Shown here: positions 1 through 6,356 of the stretch, one piece after another | Layout: every line of letters starts with the position of its first letter | Numbering within the stretch: position 1 is the first letter of the stretch | DNA from: Bifidobacterium breve | GTDB taxonomy: Bacteria > Actinomycetota > Actinomycetes > S36-B12 | DNA length: 6,920 bases | NCBI GenBank assembly: GCA_943328365.2 | Contig: CALPZT020000083.1 | Location: 1 to 6,920, forward strand | Reading direction: 5' to 3' | Notes under the pieces: generated by a model | What the model saw: the letters and a program-made list of their open reading frames with translations, nothing else | The model's database searches: none | What the model was told of the DNA's origin: nothing | Program-made: the position numbers and the translations under genes

Positions 1-1784
1 AGCCAGACGTCGCAGCCCGGATAGAGCAGCGTTGCCATCGTCATGTCGTAGTTGGGCAGGAAGACGATTCGATGCCGGACATCGGCGGAGTCGGCGAATT
101 CGACGAGCTCCTGGATGAGCCGCTTGCCGCCATCGTCGGCCGGGTGGGACTTGCCAGCGACGACGAGCTGGATGGGCCGCTCGGGATCGAGGAGCAGGGC
201 GCGCAGCCGGTCCTGGTCGCGGAGCATGAGCGTGAGTCGCTTGTACGACGGCACTCGCCGGGCGAAGCCGATGGTGAGGATGTCGGGGTCGAGAACCGAG
301 TCGATCCAGCCGAGTTCAGCCACGGCCGCACCGCGTGCGAGCCAGGAGTCGCGCAGGCGTCCGCGAGTCATCGCGATGAGCTGCTCGCGCAGCTGGCGCT
401 TCACAGACCAGAGGTGCTCGTCGGAGGTATTGGCGATGGTTTCCCAGCCCTCCGCTCCATTGATCGGCTCGATGCCGGAGCCCGTGCCGGCAAGATCCCG
501 AATCTCGCGCGCGACCCAGGTGGGGGCATGCACCCCGTTCGTGATCGAGGTGATCGGGACGTCAGCCGGGTCGAAGCCGGGCCAGAGGCCGGCGAACATC
601 CCGCGCGACACCTCGCCGTGGAGCAGGCTCACGCCATTCGCGCGCTGGGCGAGCCTCAGGCCCTGCAGTGCCATGTTGAAGACATTGGGATCACCGTCCG
701 CGAAGGACTCGGCCCCGAGCTCGAGGATGCGCTCGACCGGGACGCCGACCTCGGCGTTCTCGCCGCCGAAGTACTGCTCGATGAGATCACGCGGGAATCG
801 GTCGATACCTGCGGGAACCGGCGTGTGGGTGGTGAACACCGTGCCGGCGCGGCAGGCTTCGAGAGCCTGATCGAAGTCGAGCCCGCCATGGCCTTGGACG
901 AGCTCACGGATGCGCTCGATGCCGAGGAAGCCTGCGTGGCCCTCGTTCATGTGGAAGACCTCCGGCGCTGCGGCACCGGTGATGCGGGTGAACACGCGGA
1001 TCGCCCGCACGCCGCCGATGCCCAGCAGCATCTCCTGCTGCAGGCGATGCTCACCTCCTCCGCCGTACAGACGGTCGGTTACCTCGCGCTCGGCTGCGGC
1101 GTTCTCCTCGACGTCGGAGTCGAGGAGGAGGAGCGGCACGCGCCCTACCTGCGCGACCCAGATTCGTGCGGTGATGCGGCGTCCGCCTGGTATTCCGAGC
1201 GAGATCTTGGCAGGGGTTCCGTCGGCCTCGCGGAGCAGCGACACCGGGCTGCCATCCGGATCGCAGACCGGGTAGTGCTCAAGCTGCCAGCCATCACGGG
1301 AGAGGGACTGGCGGAAATAGCCGGCCCGGTAGAACAGGCCGATGCCGATGATCCGGACGCCGAGGTCGCTCGCGGTCTTCAGGTGGTCGCCCGCGAGGAT
1401 CCCGAGGCCGCCGGAGTACTGCGGCAGGGCTCCGGTGACGCCGAACTCGGGCGAGAAGTAGGCGATACCAGCAGGGGCGTCCGAGCCCAGGGTCTGGTAC
1501 CAGCGATCGGATGCGAGATACGCATGCAAGTCGTCGCGGCAGCGACCAACCCAGCCGACGAAGCCCTCGTCGCTCGCGAGCTCGGCGAGCCGCTCGGCGG
1601 TGACCTCGCCGAGCATTCGGACCGGGTCCTCGCCGGACGCCGACCACAGGCCGGCATCGATTGCGGCGAACAGGTCGCGGGTCTCGGGGTGCCACGACCA
1701 GCGCAGGTTCGTCGCGAGCTCCTCGAGCGGGGCCAGCGGCGCGGGCAGGACCGTGCGGACGGTGAATCGTCGAATCGCTCTCAC
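1..1784 (-). CDS. glgP: Alpha-glucan (glycogen) phosphorylase, N-terminal 594 residues, truncated by the window edge
   Basis: Cytosolic GT35 phosphorylase that removes glucose from the non-reducing ends of alpha-1,4-glucan using phosphate, giving glucose-1-phosphate. Translating the minus strand from GTG at 1784 gives 594 uninterrupted codons to the left edge. The start MRAIRRFTVR is close to that of M. tuberculosis GlgP as I recall it. Residues about 10-120 look like the DUF3417 N-terminal domain (TNLRWSWHPETRDLF at 25-39). Family blocks follow: YSGGLGILAGDHLK (123-136), FHMNEGHAGFLGIER (277-291), TVFTTHTPVPAGIDRFP (315-331), SITNGVHAPTW (413-423), GFARRVPSYKRLTLMLR (506-522) and VVAGKSHPADDGGK (541-554). 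Relatives are about 850 residues, so roughly 250 are missing, including the PLP-binding lysine region; catalytic competence cannot be judged here. It diverges from glgE. The start has no clear Shine-Dalgarno but lies six bases after TAGGGT, fitting a leaderless mRNA. Confidence 0.95.
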   Translation of the reverse strand, partial: MRAIRRFTVRTVLPAPLAPLEELATNLRWSWHPETRDLFAAIDAGLWSASGEDPVRMLGEVTAERLAELASDEGFVGWVGRCRDDLHAYLASDRWYQTLGSDAPAGIAYFSPEFGVTGALPQYSGGLGILAGDHLKTASDLGVRIIGIGLFYRAGYFRQSLSRDGWQLEHYPVCDPDGSPVSLLREADGTPAKISLGIPGGRRITARIWVAQVGRVPLLLLDSDVEENAAAEREVTDRLYGGGGEHRLQQEMLLGIGGVRAIRVFTRITGAAAPEVFHMNEGHAGFLGIERIRELVQGHGGLDFDQALEACRAGTVFTTHTPVPAGIDRFPRDLIEQYFGGENAEVGVPVERILELGAESFADGDPNVFNMALQGLRLAQRANGVSLLHGEVSRGMFAGLWPGFDPADVPITSITNGVHAPTWVAREIRDLAGTGSGIEPINGAEGWETIANTSDEHLWSVKRQLREQLIAMTRGRLRDSWLARGAAVAELGWIDSVLDPDILTIGFARRVPSYKRLTLMLRDQDRLRALLLDPERPIQLVVAGKSHPADDGGKRLIQELVEFADSADVRHRIVFLPNYDMTMATLLYPGCDVW

Positions 1785-1790
1785 GGACGA

Positions 1791-1796
1791 ACCCTA
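1791..1796 (-). promoter_or_regulatory. Probable -10 box of a leaderless glgP promoter
   Basis: On the minus strand TAGGGT occupies 1796-1791, followed by six bases and then the GTG start at 1784. TANNNT placed six or seven bases upstream of the transcription start is the usual actinobacterial -10 arrangement, so transcription would begin at or next to the G of GTG and produce a leaderless message. No purine-rich Shine-Dalgarno is seen in the six bases before GTG. No convincing -35 hexamer is present at 17-18 bp spacing, which is common in actinobacteria. Seen: motif and spacing. Inferred: promoter activity. Confidence 0.55.
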
Positions 1797-1803
1797 GCCT
1801 GCC

Positions 1804-1817
1804 TGATAACGCTTGCA
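1804..1817. promoter_or_regulatory. cre-like LacI-family operator candidate upstream of glgP
   Basis: TGATAACGCTTGCA has the central CG and outer TG/CA of LacI-family operators. It fits the cre-type consensus TGWNANCGNTNWCA at every position but one (G instead of W at position 12). If glgP transcription starts at 1784, the site spans about -20 to -33, between -10 and -35, where a bound protein would block RNA polymerase. LacI-family sugar regulators are common in actinobacteria, and control of a glucan-degrading gene by carbon source is plausible. No regulator gene is in the window, and a 14-bp degenerate match can arise by chance. Confidence 0.4.
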
Positions 1818-1838
1818 TGTGCTCCATGCCGTGAACGC

Positions 1839-1872
1839 CCAGGATTTCTGCCCGATTCTTGCGTAATCCTGC
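1839..1872. repeat. Imperfect dyad in the glgP-glgE spacer
   Basis: CAGGATT (1840-1846) and AATCCTG (1865-1871) are perfect 7-bp inverted arms around an 18-base loop. The loop and right arm contain CTGCCCGATTCTTGCG (1848-1863), which resembles CTGCCCAGATTCTGGGCG (6316-6333) in the inverted repeat after glgB, apart from two single-base deletions and one substitution. It could be a second regulator site, a hairpin in an upstream leader, or a decayed copy of the same repeat family. It is short and I assign no function. Confidence 0.35.
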
Positions 1873-1923
1873 AACTTCTTGCTCATTTGTCCCATTGACC
1901 TGCTCAGACGCCGCCCCCGGCCC

Positions 1924-1929
1924 TACTGT
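1924..1929 (+). promoter_or_regulatory. Probable -10 box for glgE-glgB
   Basis: TACTGT matches TANNNT and lies ten bases before the first ATG at 1940, so the transcript would start within about 0-4 bases of that codon (for example at A1937). No Shine-Dalgarno is visible in GGACCCCACC just before the ATG, consistent with leaderless or near-leaderless translation. A good -35-like TTGACC occurs at 1895-1900, but its 23-bp spacing to this box is too long for a standard promoter, so I do not pair them. Confidence 0.4.
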
Positions 1930-1939
1930 GGACCCCACC

Positions 1940-2011
1940 ATGACAGCTTCACACGACATGACAGCCTCGAACGACATGACAGGCTCGAGCGATATGACGG
2001 CCACGGACAGC
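1940..2011 (+). repeat. Four 18-bp tandem repeats, each starting with ATG, at the 5' end of glgE
   Basis: Units begin at 1940, 1958, 1976 and 1994, each 18 bases long and in the glgE frame. They encode MTASHD, MTASND, MTGSSD and MTATDS. The first two differ at three positions (ATGACAGCTTCACACGAC versus ATGACAGCCTCGAACGAC); the third and fourth are progressively diverged. Each unit supplies a possible start codon, so which ATG is used cannot be settled from sequence. A stray AGG at 1981-1983 lies ten bases before the fourth ATG; the others lack any Shine-Dalgarno. The repeat lies before the conserved GlgE domain (first family block near 2060), so gain or loss of a unit would keep frame and should spare the enzyme core. 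Confidence 0.85.
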
Positions 2012-4012
2012 GCAACGGCCCCTTCTTCGCCAGGCCCACTGCCGACGCTGCTCGCCGGCCGCTTCCCGATCACCGATGTGAGCCCGTGCGTCCACGGCGG
2101 GCGCCGTCCTGCAGCGGCGGCCGTCGGCGAGGCCATCCCCGTGAAGGCCACGTGCATCAGGGAGGGCCACGATTCCCTCGGCGTTCATGTCGTGCTGCGC
2201 CAGCCCGACGGCGGCGAGCACGCGCGGGTACGAATGACCCCCACCGGCGACGGACTCGACGGCTGGGCCGCGATGATCCGGCCCGATGCGATGGGCGACT
2301 GGACCTTCGACATCGAAGCCTGGTCAGATCCGTGGGGCACATGGGAGCACCGAGCCGCCATCAAGATCCCCGCCGGCATCGATACCGAGCTCGAGTTCGA
2401 GGAGGGCGCCCTCCTCCTCGAACGAGCCGCAGCAGCCGGCGGCATGCCGACTCCACCGGCATCGCGCGAACTGCTCCTCGCCGCTGCCCGGACCATGCGC
2501 ACCCGATCACTTCCGGTGCCGGTGCGTCTCTCAGCGAGCACCGATCCGCGCATTGCCGCTGTACTCAGTGCCTATCCGATACGCGAGGGCGTGACGGTGA
2601 GCGGGCCGTGGCCCCTGCGTGTTCAGCGCCGGCGTGCGCTCGTCGGCTCCTGGTACGAGTTCTTCCCCCGCAGCGAGGGAGCCTCGCTCGATCCACCGCG
2701 CTCAGGAACCTTCGCCACCGCGACCGCGAGGCTGGCGGCCATCGCCGAGATGGGGTTCGACGTCGTCTACGTCCCTCCCGTCCACCCCATCGGGACTCTC
2801 AACCGCAAGGGTCCGAACGGAACGCTCACGCCCAAGCCGGGCGATCCTGGTTCACCGTGGGCCGTCGGGTCGAAGGACGGCGGTCACGACGCCGTCCATC
2901 CAGACCTCGGCACCATCGACGACTTCGACCGCTTCGTCGCGGCAATTGCCGACCTCGGCATGGAGATCGCCCTCGACCTCGCGCTCCAGGCCGCCCCAGA
3001 CCATCCGTGGGTTGCCGAGCACCCGGAGTGGTTCACGACGCGCGCCGACGGCACCATCGCCTACGCCGAGAACCCACCGAAGAAGTACCAGGACATCTAC
3101 CCTCTCAACTTCGACAATGACCCGGAGGGCCTGTATGCCGAGGTCGAGCGGGTCGTCCGGTTCTGGGTGTCGCATGGAGTCCGGATCTTCCGGGTCGACA
3201 ACCCGCATACGAAGCCGGTGTGGGTGTGGGACCGCCTCATCCCCGCCATCAACGCAACCGACCCGGACGTGATCTTCCTCGCCGAGGCATTCACCCGGCC
3301 GCCGATGATGCGGGCGCTCGCGGAGGCGGGGTTCCAGCAGAGCTACACCTACTTCACCTGGCGCAATGCGAAGGACGACCTCGAGTCCTACAGCCGCGAG
3401 CTCGCCGGGCCCGCCGCCGCCTCGATGCGCCCGAACATGTTCACGAACACGCCAGACATCCTCCCGGAGTACCTCCAGTACGGGGGCCCCGCGGCTTTCG
3501 CCATCAGGGCCGTCCTCGCCTCGACCCTCTCCCCCACGTACGGCATCTACAGCGGATTCGAACTGTACGAGCATGTGTCATTGCGCCCGGGCAGCGAGGA
3601 GTACCTCGATACCGAGAAATTCCAGTACCGGCCGCGCAACTGGGCCGCGGCGTCAGCGAGCGGTCACACGCTCGCCCCGCTCCTGACACAACTCAACAGG
3701 TGGCGCCGCGACCACCCGGCGCTGCAGGACCTGCGGTCCCTCGTATTTCACCGAACCGACAACCCCAATCTCATCGCCTTCTCCAAGCATGATCAGGGCG
3801 ACCTCATGCTCGTCGTCTGCACCCTGGAGTCCTACCGCCCCCAGCAGGGGCAGGTCTTCTGGGACATGCCGACCCTCGGCCTCTCCTGGGATGACCGCTT
3901 CATCGCCCACGATCTCGTCACCGACCAATGCTGGACATGGGGCCAGAACTGCTTCGTCCAGCTCCGTCCCCTCGAGCAGGTCGCCCACATCGTGCACGTG
4001 CCGCGTGACTAG
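1940..4012 (+). CDS. glgE: Alpha-1,4-glucan:maltose-1-phosphate maltosyltransferase
   Basis: Cytosolic GH13_3 enzyme that transfers maltosyl from alpha-maltose-1-phosphate to the non-reducing end of alpha-1,4-glucan, releasing phosphate. From ATG 1940 it has 690 residues, normal for the family (about 660-700). Residues 1-24 are repeat-encoded and low complexity; FPITDVSPC (42-50) opens the DUF3416-type N domain, and the catalytic barrel begins near LVGSWYEFFPRS (234-245). The nucleophile is D420 (FRVDNPHTKP), the acid/base E449 (FLAEAF), and the third carboxylate D506 (TNTPDIL). They lie at a constant offset of 26 from D394/E423/D480 of Streptomyces coelicolor GlgE as I recall them. Phosphate-site equivalents K290, N378, K381, Y383 and N421 are also present. 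The frame is open back to TTG 1859, but that region holds the probable promoter and no family sequence, so I start at 1940; 1958, 1976 or 1994 are possible. It forms an operon with glgB. Confidence 0.95.
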   Translation: MTASHDMTASNDMTGSSDMTATDSATAPSSPGPLPTLLAGRFPITDVSPCVHGGRRPAAAAVGEAIPVKATCIREGHDSLGVHVVLRQPDGGEHARVRMTPTGDGLDGWAAMIRPDAMGDWTFDIEAWSDPWGTWEHRAAIKIPAGIDTELEFEEGALLLERAAAAGGMPTPPASRELLLAAARTMRTRSLPVPVRLSASTDPRIAAVLSAYPIREGVTVSGPWPLRVQRRRALVGSWYEFFPRSEGASLDPPRSGTFATATARLAAIAEMGFDVVYVPPVHPIGTLNRKGPNGTLTPKPGDPGSPWAVGSKDGGHDAVHPDLGTIDDFDRFVAAIADLGMEIALDLALQAAPDHPWVAEHPEWFTTRADGTIAYAENPPKKYQDIYPLNFDNDPEGLYAEVERVVRFWVSHGVRIFRVDNPHTKPVWVWDRLIPAINATDPDVIFLAEAFTRPPMMRALAEAGFQQSYTYFTWRNAKDDLESYSRELAGPAAASMRPNMFTNTPDILPEYLQYGGPAAFAIRAVLASTLSPTYGIYSGFELYEHVSLRPGSEEYLDTEKFQYRPRNWAAASASGHTLAPLLTQLNRWRRDHPALQDLRSLVFHRTDNPNLIAFSKHDQGDLMLVVCTLESYRPQQGQVFWDMPTLGLSWDDRFIAHDLVTDQCWTWGQNCFVQLRPLEQVAHIVHVPRD

Positions 4013-4019
4013 CAGCACC

Positions 4020-4042
4020 CGATCCCGGATCGAGGAGCATCG
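4020..4042 (+). promoter_or_regulatory. glgB ribosome binding site with an adjoining palindrome
   Basis: AGGAG at 4033-4037 lies five bases before the glgB ATG at 4043, a strong Shine-Dalgarno that fixes this start. Immediately upstream, CGATCCCGGATCG (4020-4032) is a perfect 13-bp palindrome abutting the Shine-Dalgarno. As RNA it could form a five-pair stem with a three-base loop that leaves the binding site exposed. Both lie in the 30-base glgE-glgB gap, where I see no promoter, so glgB is probably translated from the glgE transcript. Confidence 0.75.
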
Positions 4043-6220
4043 ATGAGCGACCCCACCCCAGTTTCAGCGCTCGAACTCGGTCGCGTCGTCGACGGCTCCC
4101 ATCACCACCCGCACGGGATCCTCGGCCCCCACGCCCACGGGGGCGCCGTCACCGTCCGCGTGCTTCGTCCCCTCGCCGACAGCGTCACCGTCGTGACTCC
4201 CGACGCACGCATTCCCCTGCGACACGAATACCGCGGCATCTGGTGCGGCGTCATCGAGTCGCCCGAGATTCCGCACTACACGATCGAGGTCGAGTACGCC
4301 GGCAGCACCGTCCCCGCCGACGACCCCTACCGATTCCTCCCCACGCTCGGCGAGGTCGATCTTCATCTCATCGGCGAGGGCCGCCATGAGGAGCTCTGGA
4401 AGGTGCTCGGCTCGCACGTGCGCGAGTACGCGACCCCGTTCGGGCCGATCAGCGGAGTCTCGTTCGCGGTCTGGGCACCGAACGCGCTGGGCGTTCGCAT
4501 CGCCGGCGACTTCAACTTCTGGGACAGCACCGCCCATCCGATGCGCTCCCTCGGCTCGACCGGCATCTGGGAGCTGTTCATCCCCGGCATCGGCGACGGC
4601 GCGGTGTACAAGTTCCAGATCCTCGGACGCGACGGTGCGTGGCGCGAGAAGGCCGACCCCTACGCGTTCGCGACCGAGATCCCGCCCGCGAACGGCTCCA
4701 TCGTCTTCACGCCGGCATATCGCTGGCGGGACGATGCGTGGCTCGCAGACCGTGCCGCGAACGACCCCCACCGGCGGCCCATGAGCATCTACGAGGTGCA
4801 TCTCGGATCATGGCGGCAGGGGCTCACCTATCGCGACCTCGCAGTCGAGCTCACCGAGTACGTCCGCACTGCCGGCTTCACGCACGTCGAGTTCCTGCCC
4901 GTGGCCGAGCACCCGTATGGCCCGTCCTGGGGCTACCAGGTGACGTCCTACTTCGCGCCGACCTCGCGTTTCGGATCTCCCGACGACCTGCGCTACCTCA
5001 TCGACACACTGCATGGGGCGGGCATCGGCGTCATCGTCGACTGGGTGCCGGCTCACTTCCCGAAGGACGACTGGGCCCTCGCCCGATTCGACGGCACCCC
5101 GTTGTACGAGCATCCCGACCCGATGCGGGGCGAGCACCCCGACTGGGGCACCTACGTGTTCGACTTCGGCCGCCGCGAGGTCCGCAACTTCCTCGTCGCC
5201 AATGCCGTGTTCTGGCTCGAGGAGTTCCATGTCGACGCACTTCGGGTCGATGCGGTCGCGTCGATGCTCTACCTCGACTACTCGCGAAAGGCCGGCGAGT
5301 GGCAGCCCAATGAGTTCGGGGGGCGCGAGAACCTCGAGGCCGTCGCCTTCATCCAGGAGATGAATGCGACCGTCTACCGCCGGGTGCCCGGCATCATGAC
5401 GATCGCGGAGGAGTCGACCGCCTGGCCGGGCGTGACCCAGCCGACCGCCTCAGGCGGCCTGGGGTTCGGGCTCAAGTGGAACATGGGCTGGATGCACGAC
5501 TCGCTCGGCTACATCGAGCACGAGCCCGTCCACCGCCAGTACCACCACGGCGAGATGACCTTCTCGATGGTCTACGCCTACAGCGAGCGCTTCATCCTGC
5601 CGATCTCCCACGATGAGGTCGTGCACGGCAAGGGGTCGCTCGTCGCCCGCATGCCCGGCGACCGCTGGCAGCAGCTCGCGAACCTGCGCGCCTACCTCGG
5701 CTACATGTGGGCTCACCCCGGCCGCAAGCTGCTCTTCATGGGCTCGGAGTTCGCCCAGTCAAGCGAATGGAACAGCGATGCAAGCCTGGACTGGTGGCTC
5801 GCCGACTTCGACGAGCACGCCGGGGTCAGCGCAGCCGTCAGCGACCTCAATCGGGTCTATCGCGACACCCCTGCCCTGTGGCAGCGCGACGACGAGCCGG
5901 GCGGCTTCGAGTGGATCAATGCCAATGACGCGAGCTCGAATGCGTTCACCTGGCTGCGCTGGGACGACGCCGGTAACTGCGTCGCGGTTGCCTCGAATCT
6001 CTCGCCCGCGCCCCGCGATTCGTATCGCATCGGCCTGCCGTTCGCCGGTCGCTGGACCGAGATCATGAATACCGACTCCGCGATCTACGGCGGCAGCGGC
6101 ATGGGCAACGAGGGTGAGGTACAGGCGGTGCCGGAGGTCTGGGACGACCGTCCGGCCTCGGCGGCAATCGTCCTGCCACCACTGTCGACCGTCTACCTAG
6201 AGTTCAAGCGCACCAACTAG
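4043..6220 (+). CDS. glgB: 1,4-alpha-glucan branching enzyme
   Basis: Cytosolic GH13_9 enzyme that cuts an alpha-1,4 linkage in a glucan chain and rejoins the freed segment through an alpha-1,6 bond, producing branched glycogen or capsular glucan. The 725 residues match the family length. There are two N-terminal beta domains: an N1-like module at about 10-100 (HHPHGILGPH near 21-30), and a CBM48 at about 130-225 (FAVWAPNALGVRIAGDFNFW, 141-160). The barrel follows, with YEVHLGSW (250-257), GYQVTSYFAPTSRFG (297-311), the nucleophile D403 (DALRVDAV), acid/base E456 (TIAEEST) and D524 (ISHDEVVHGKGSL). All three lie exactly two residues before E. coli GlgB D405/E458/D526, so the enzyme should be active. 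The C-terminal all-beta domain covers about 610-725. It is second in the glgE-glgB unit, with a strong ribosome binding site, and is followed by a large hairpin. Confidence 0.97.
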   Translation: MSDPTPVSALELGRVVDGSHHHPHGILGPHAHGGAVTVRVLRPLADSVTVVTPDARIPLRHEYRGIWCGVIESPEIPHYTIEVEYAGSTVPADDPYRFLPTLGEVDLHLIGEGRHEELWKVLGSHVREYATPFGPISGVSFAVWAPNALGVRIAGDFNFWDSTAHPMRSLGSTGIWELFIPGIGDGAVYKFQILGRDGAWREKADPYAFATEIPPANGSIVFTPAYRWRDDAWLADRAANDPHRRPMSIYEVHLGSWRQGLTYRDLAVELTEYVRTAGFTHVEFLPVAEHPYGPSWGYQVTSYFAPTSRFGSPDDLRYLIDTLHGAGIGVIVDWVPAHFPKDDWALARFDGTPLYEHPDPMRGEHPDWGTYVFDFGRREVRNFLVANAVFWLEEFHVDALRVDAVASMLYLDYSRKAGEWQPNEFGGRENLEAVAFIQEMNATVYRRVPGIMTIAEESTAWPGVTQPTASGGLGFGLKWNMGWMHDSLGYIEHEPVHRQYHHGEMTFSMVYAYSERFILPISHDEVVHGKGSLVARMPGDRWQQLANLRAYLGYMWAHPGRKLLFMGSEFAQSSEWNSDASLDWWLADFDEHAGVSAAVSDLNRVYRDTPALWQRDDEPGGFEWINANDASSNAFTWLRWDDAGNCVAVASNLSPAPRDSYRIGLPFAGRWTEIMNTDSAIYGGSGMGNEGEVQAVPEVWDDRPASAAIVLPPLSTVYLEFKRTN

Positions 6221-6243
6221 CTCACCAACAGCACACACACCCG

Positions 6244-6354
6244 CCCTCCACCATCTTGCCCAGAATCCGGGCCAGATCAACGAATCACCTCGAAATACCA
6301 GCCGATTCGTGCATCCTGCCCAGATTCTGGGCGAGATGCGTGGTGGGGGGTTTT
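6244..6354 (+). terminator. Large nested inverted repeat ending in TTTT; probable glgB terminator
   Basis: Starting 24 bases after the glgB stop, a left arm at 6244-6286 is repeated inverted at 6304-6350 around a 17-base loop. Matching blocks are CCCTCCACC/GGTGGGGGG (one G-U pair), a central 27-base block with 21 matches, and the perfect ACGAATC/GATTCGT; the right arm has four extra bases. Each arm is also palindromic: 6253-6277 (ATCT, GCCC, GGGC, AGAT) and 6311-6339 (GCATC, GCCCAGA, TCTGGGC, GATGC). The outer GC-rich stem is followed at once by TTTT (6351-6354), the form of an intrinsic terminator for plus-strand transcripts. On the minus strand no T tract follows, so it is not an obvious classical terminator for the convergent gene, though the stem could still stop either message. 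Two inverted palindromic units also resemble a REP/BIME-type element. Confidence 0.7.
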
Positions 6355-6356
6355 GG

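Noticed and set aside
72..1898. 608-codon plus-strand open frame antisense to glgP
   Set aside because: The minus strand encodes an intact, motif-complete GlgP over this span. The long opposite frame is a by-product of GC-rich codon use, and its protein resembles no family I recognise.
1895..1900. TTGACC as a -35 box for glgE
   Set aside because: Spacing to TACTGT is 23 bp, and no TANNNT occurs at 16-19 bp downstream, so it cannot be paired as a standard promoter.
1859..1939. Extension of glgE to TTG 1859 (717 residues)
   Set aside because: The added 27 residues show no GlgE similarity, there is no ribosome binding site at a usable distance, and the segment contains the probable -10 box. 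ATG 1940 gives a normal length.
1294..2157. 287-codon minus-strand frame crossing the glgP start and the glgP-glgE spacer
   Set aside because: It overlaps glgP in another frame and the glgE N terminus on the other strand, its product is low-complexity and Arg/Pro-rich, and it would occupy the promoter region.
1879..3120. 413-codon plus-strand frame overlapping glgE
   Set aside because: An Arg/Pro-rich shadow of glgE in a shifted frame. The glgE frame carries all catalytic motifs through the same span.
2852..3574. 240-codon minus-strand frame inside glgE
   Set aside because: Antisense to the GlgE catalytic core, with Val/Glu/Arg-rich composition typical of the complement of GC-rich coding sequence.
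6230..6242. Short CA-rich run (CACACACAC) after glgB
   Set aside because: Only about four to five dinucleotide units and no link to other structure; treated as background.
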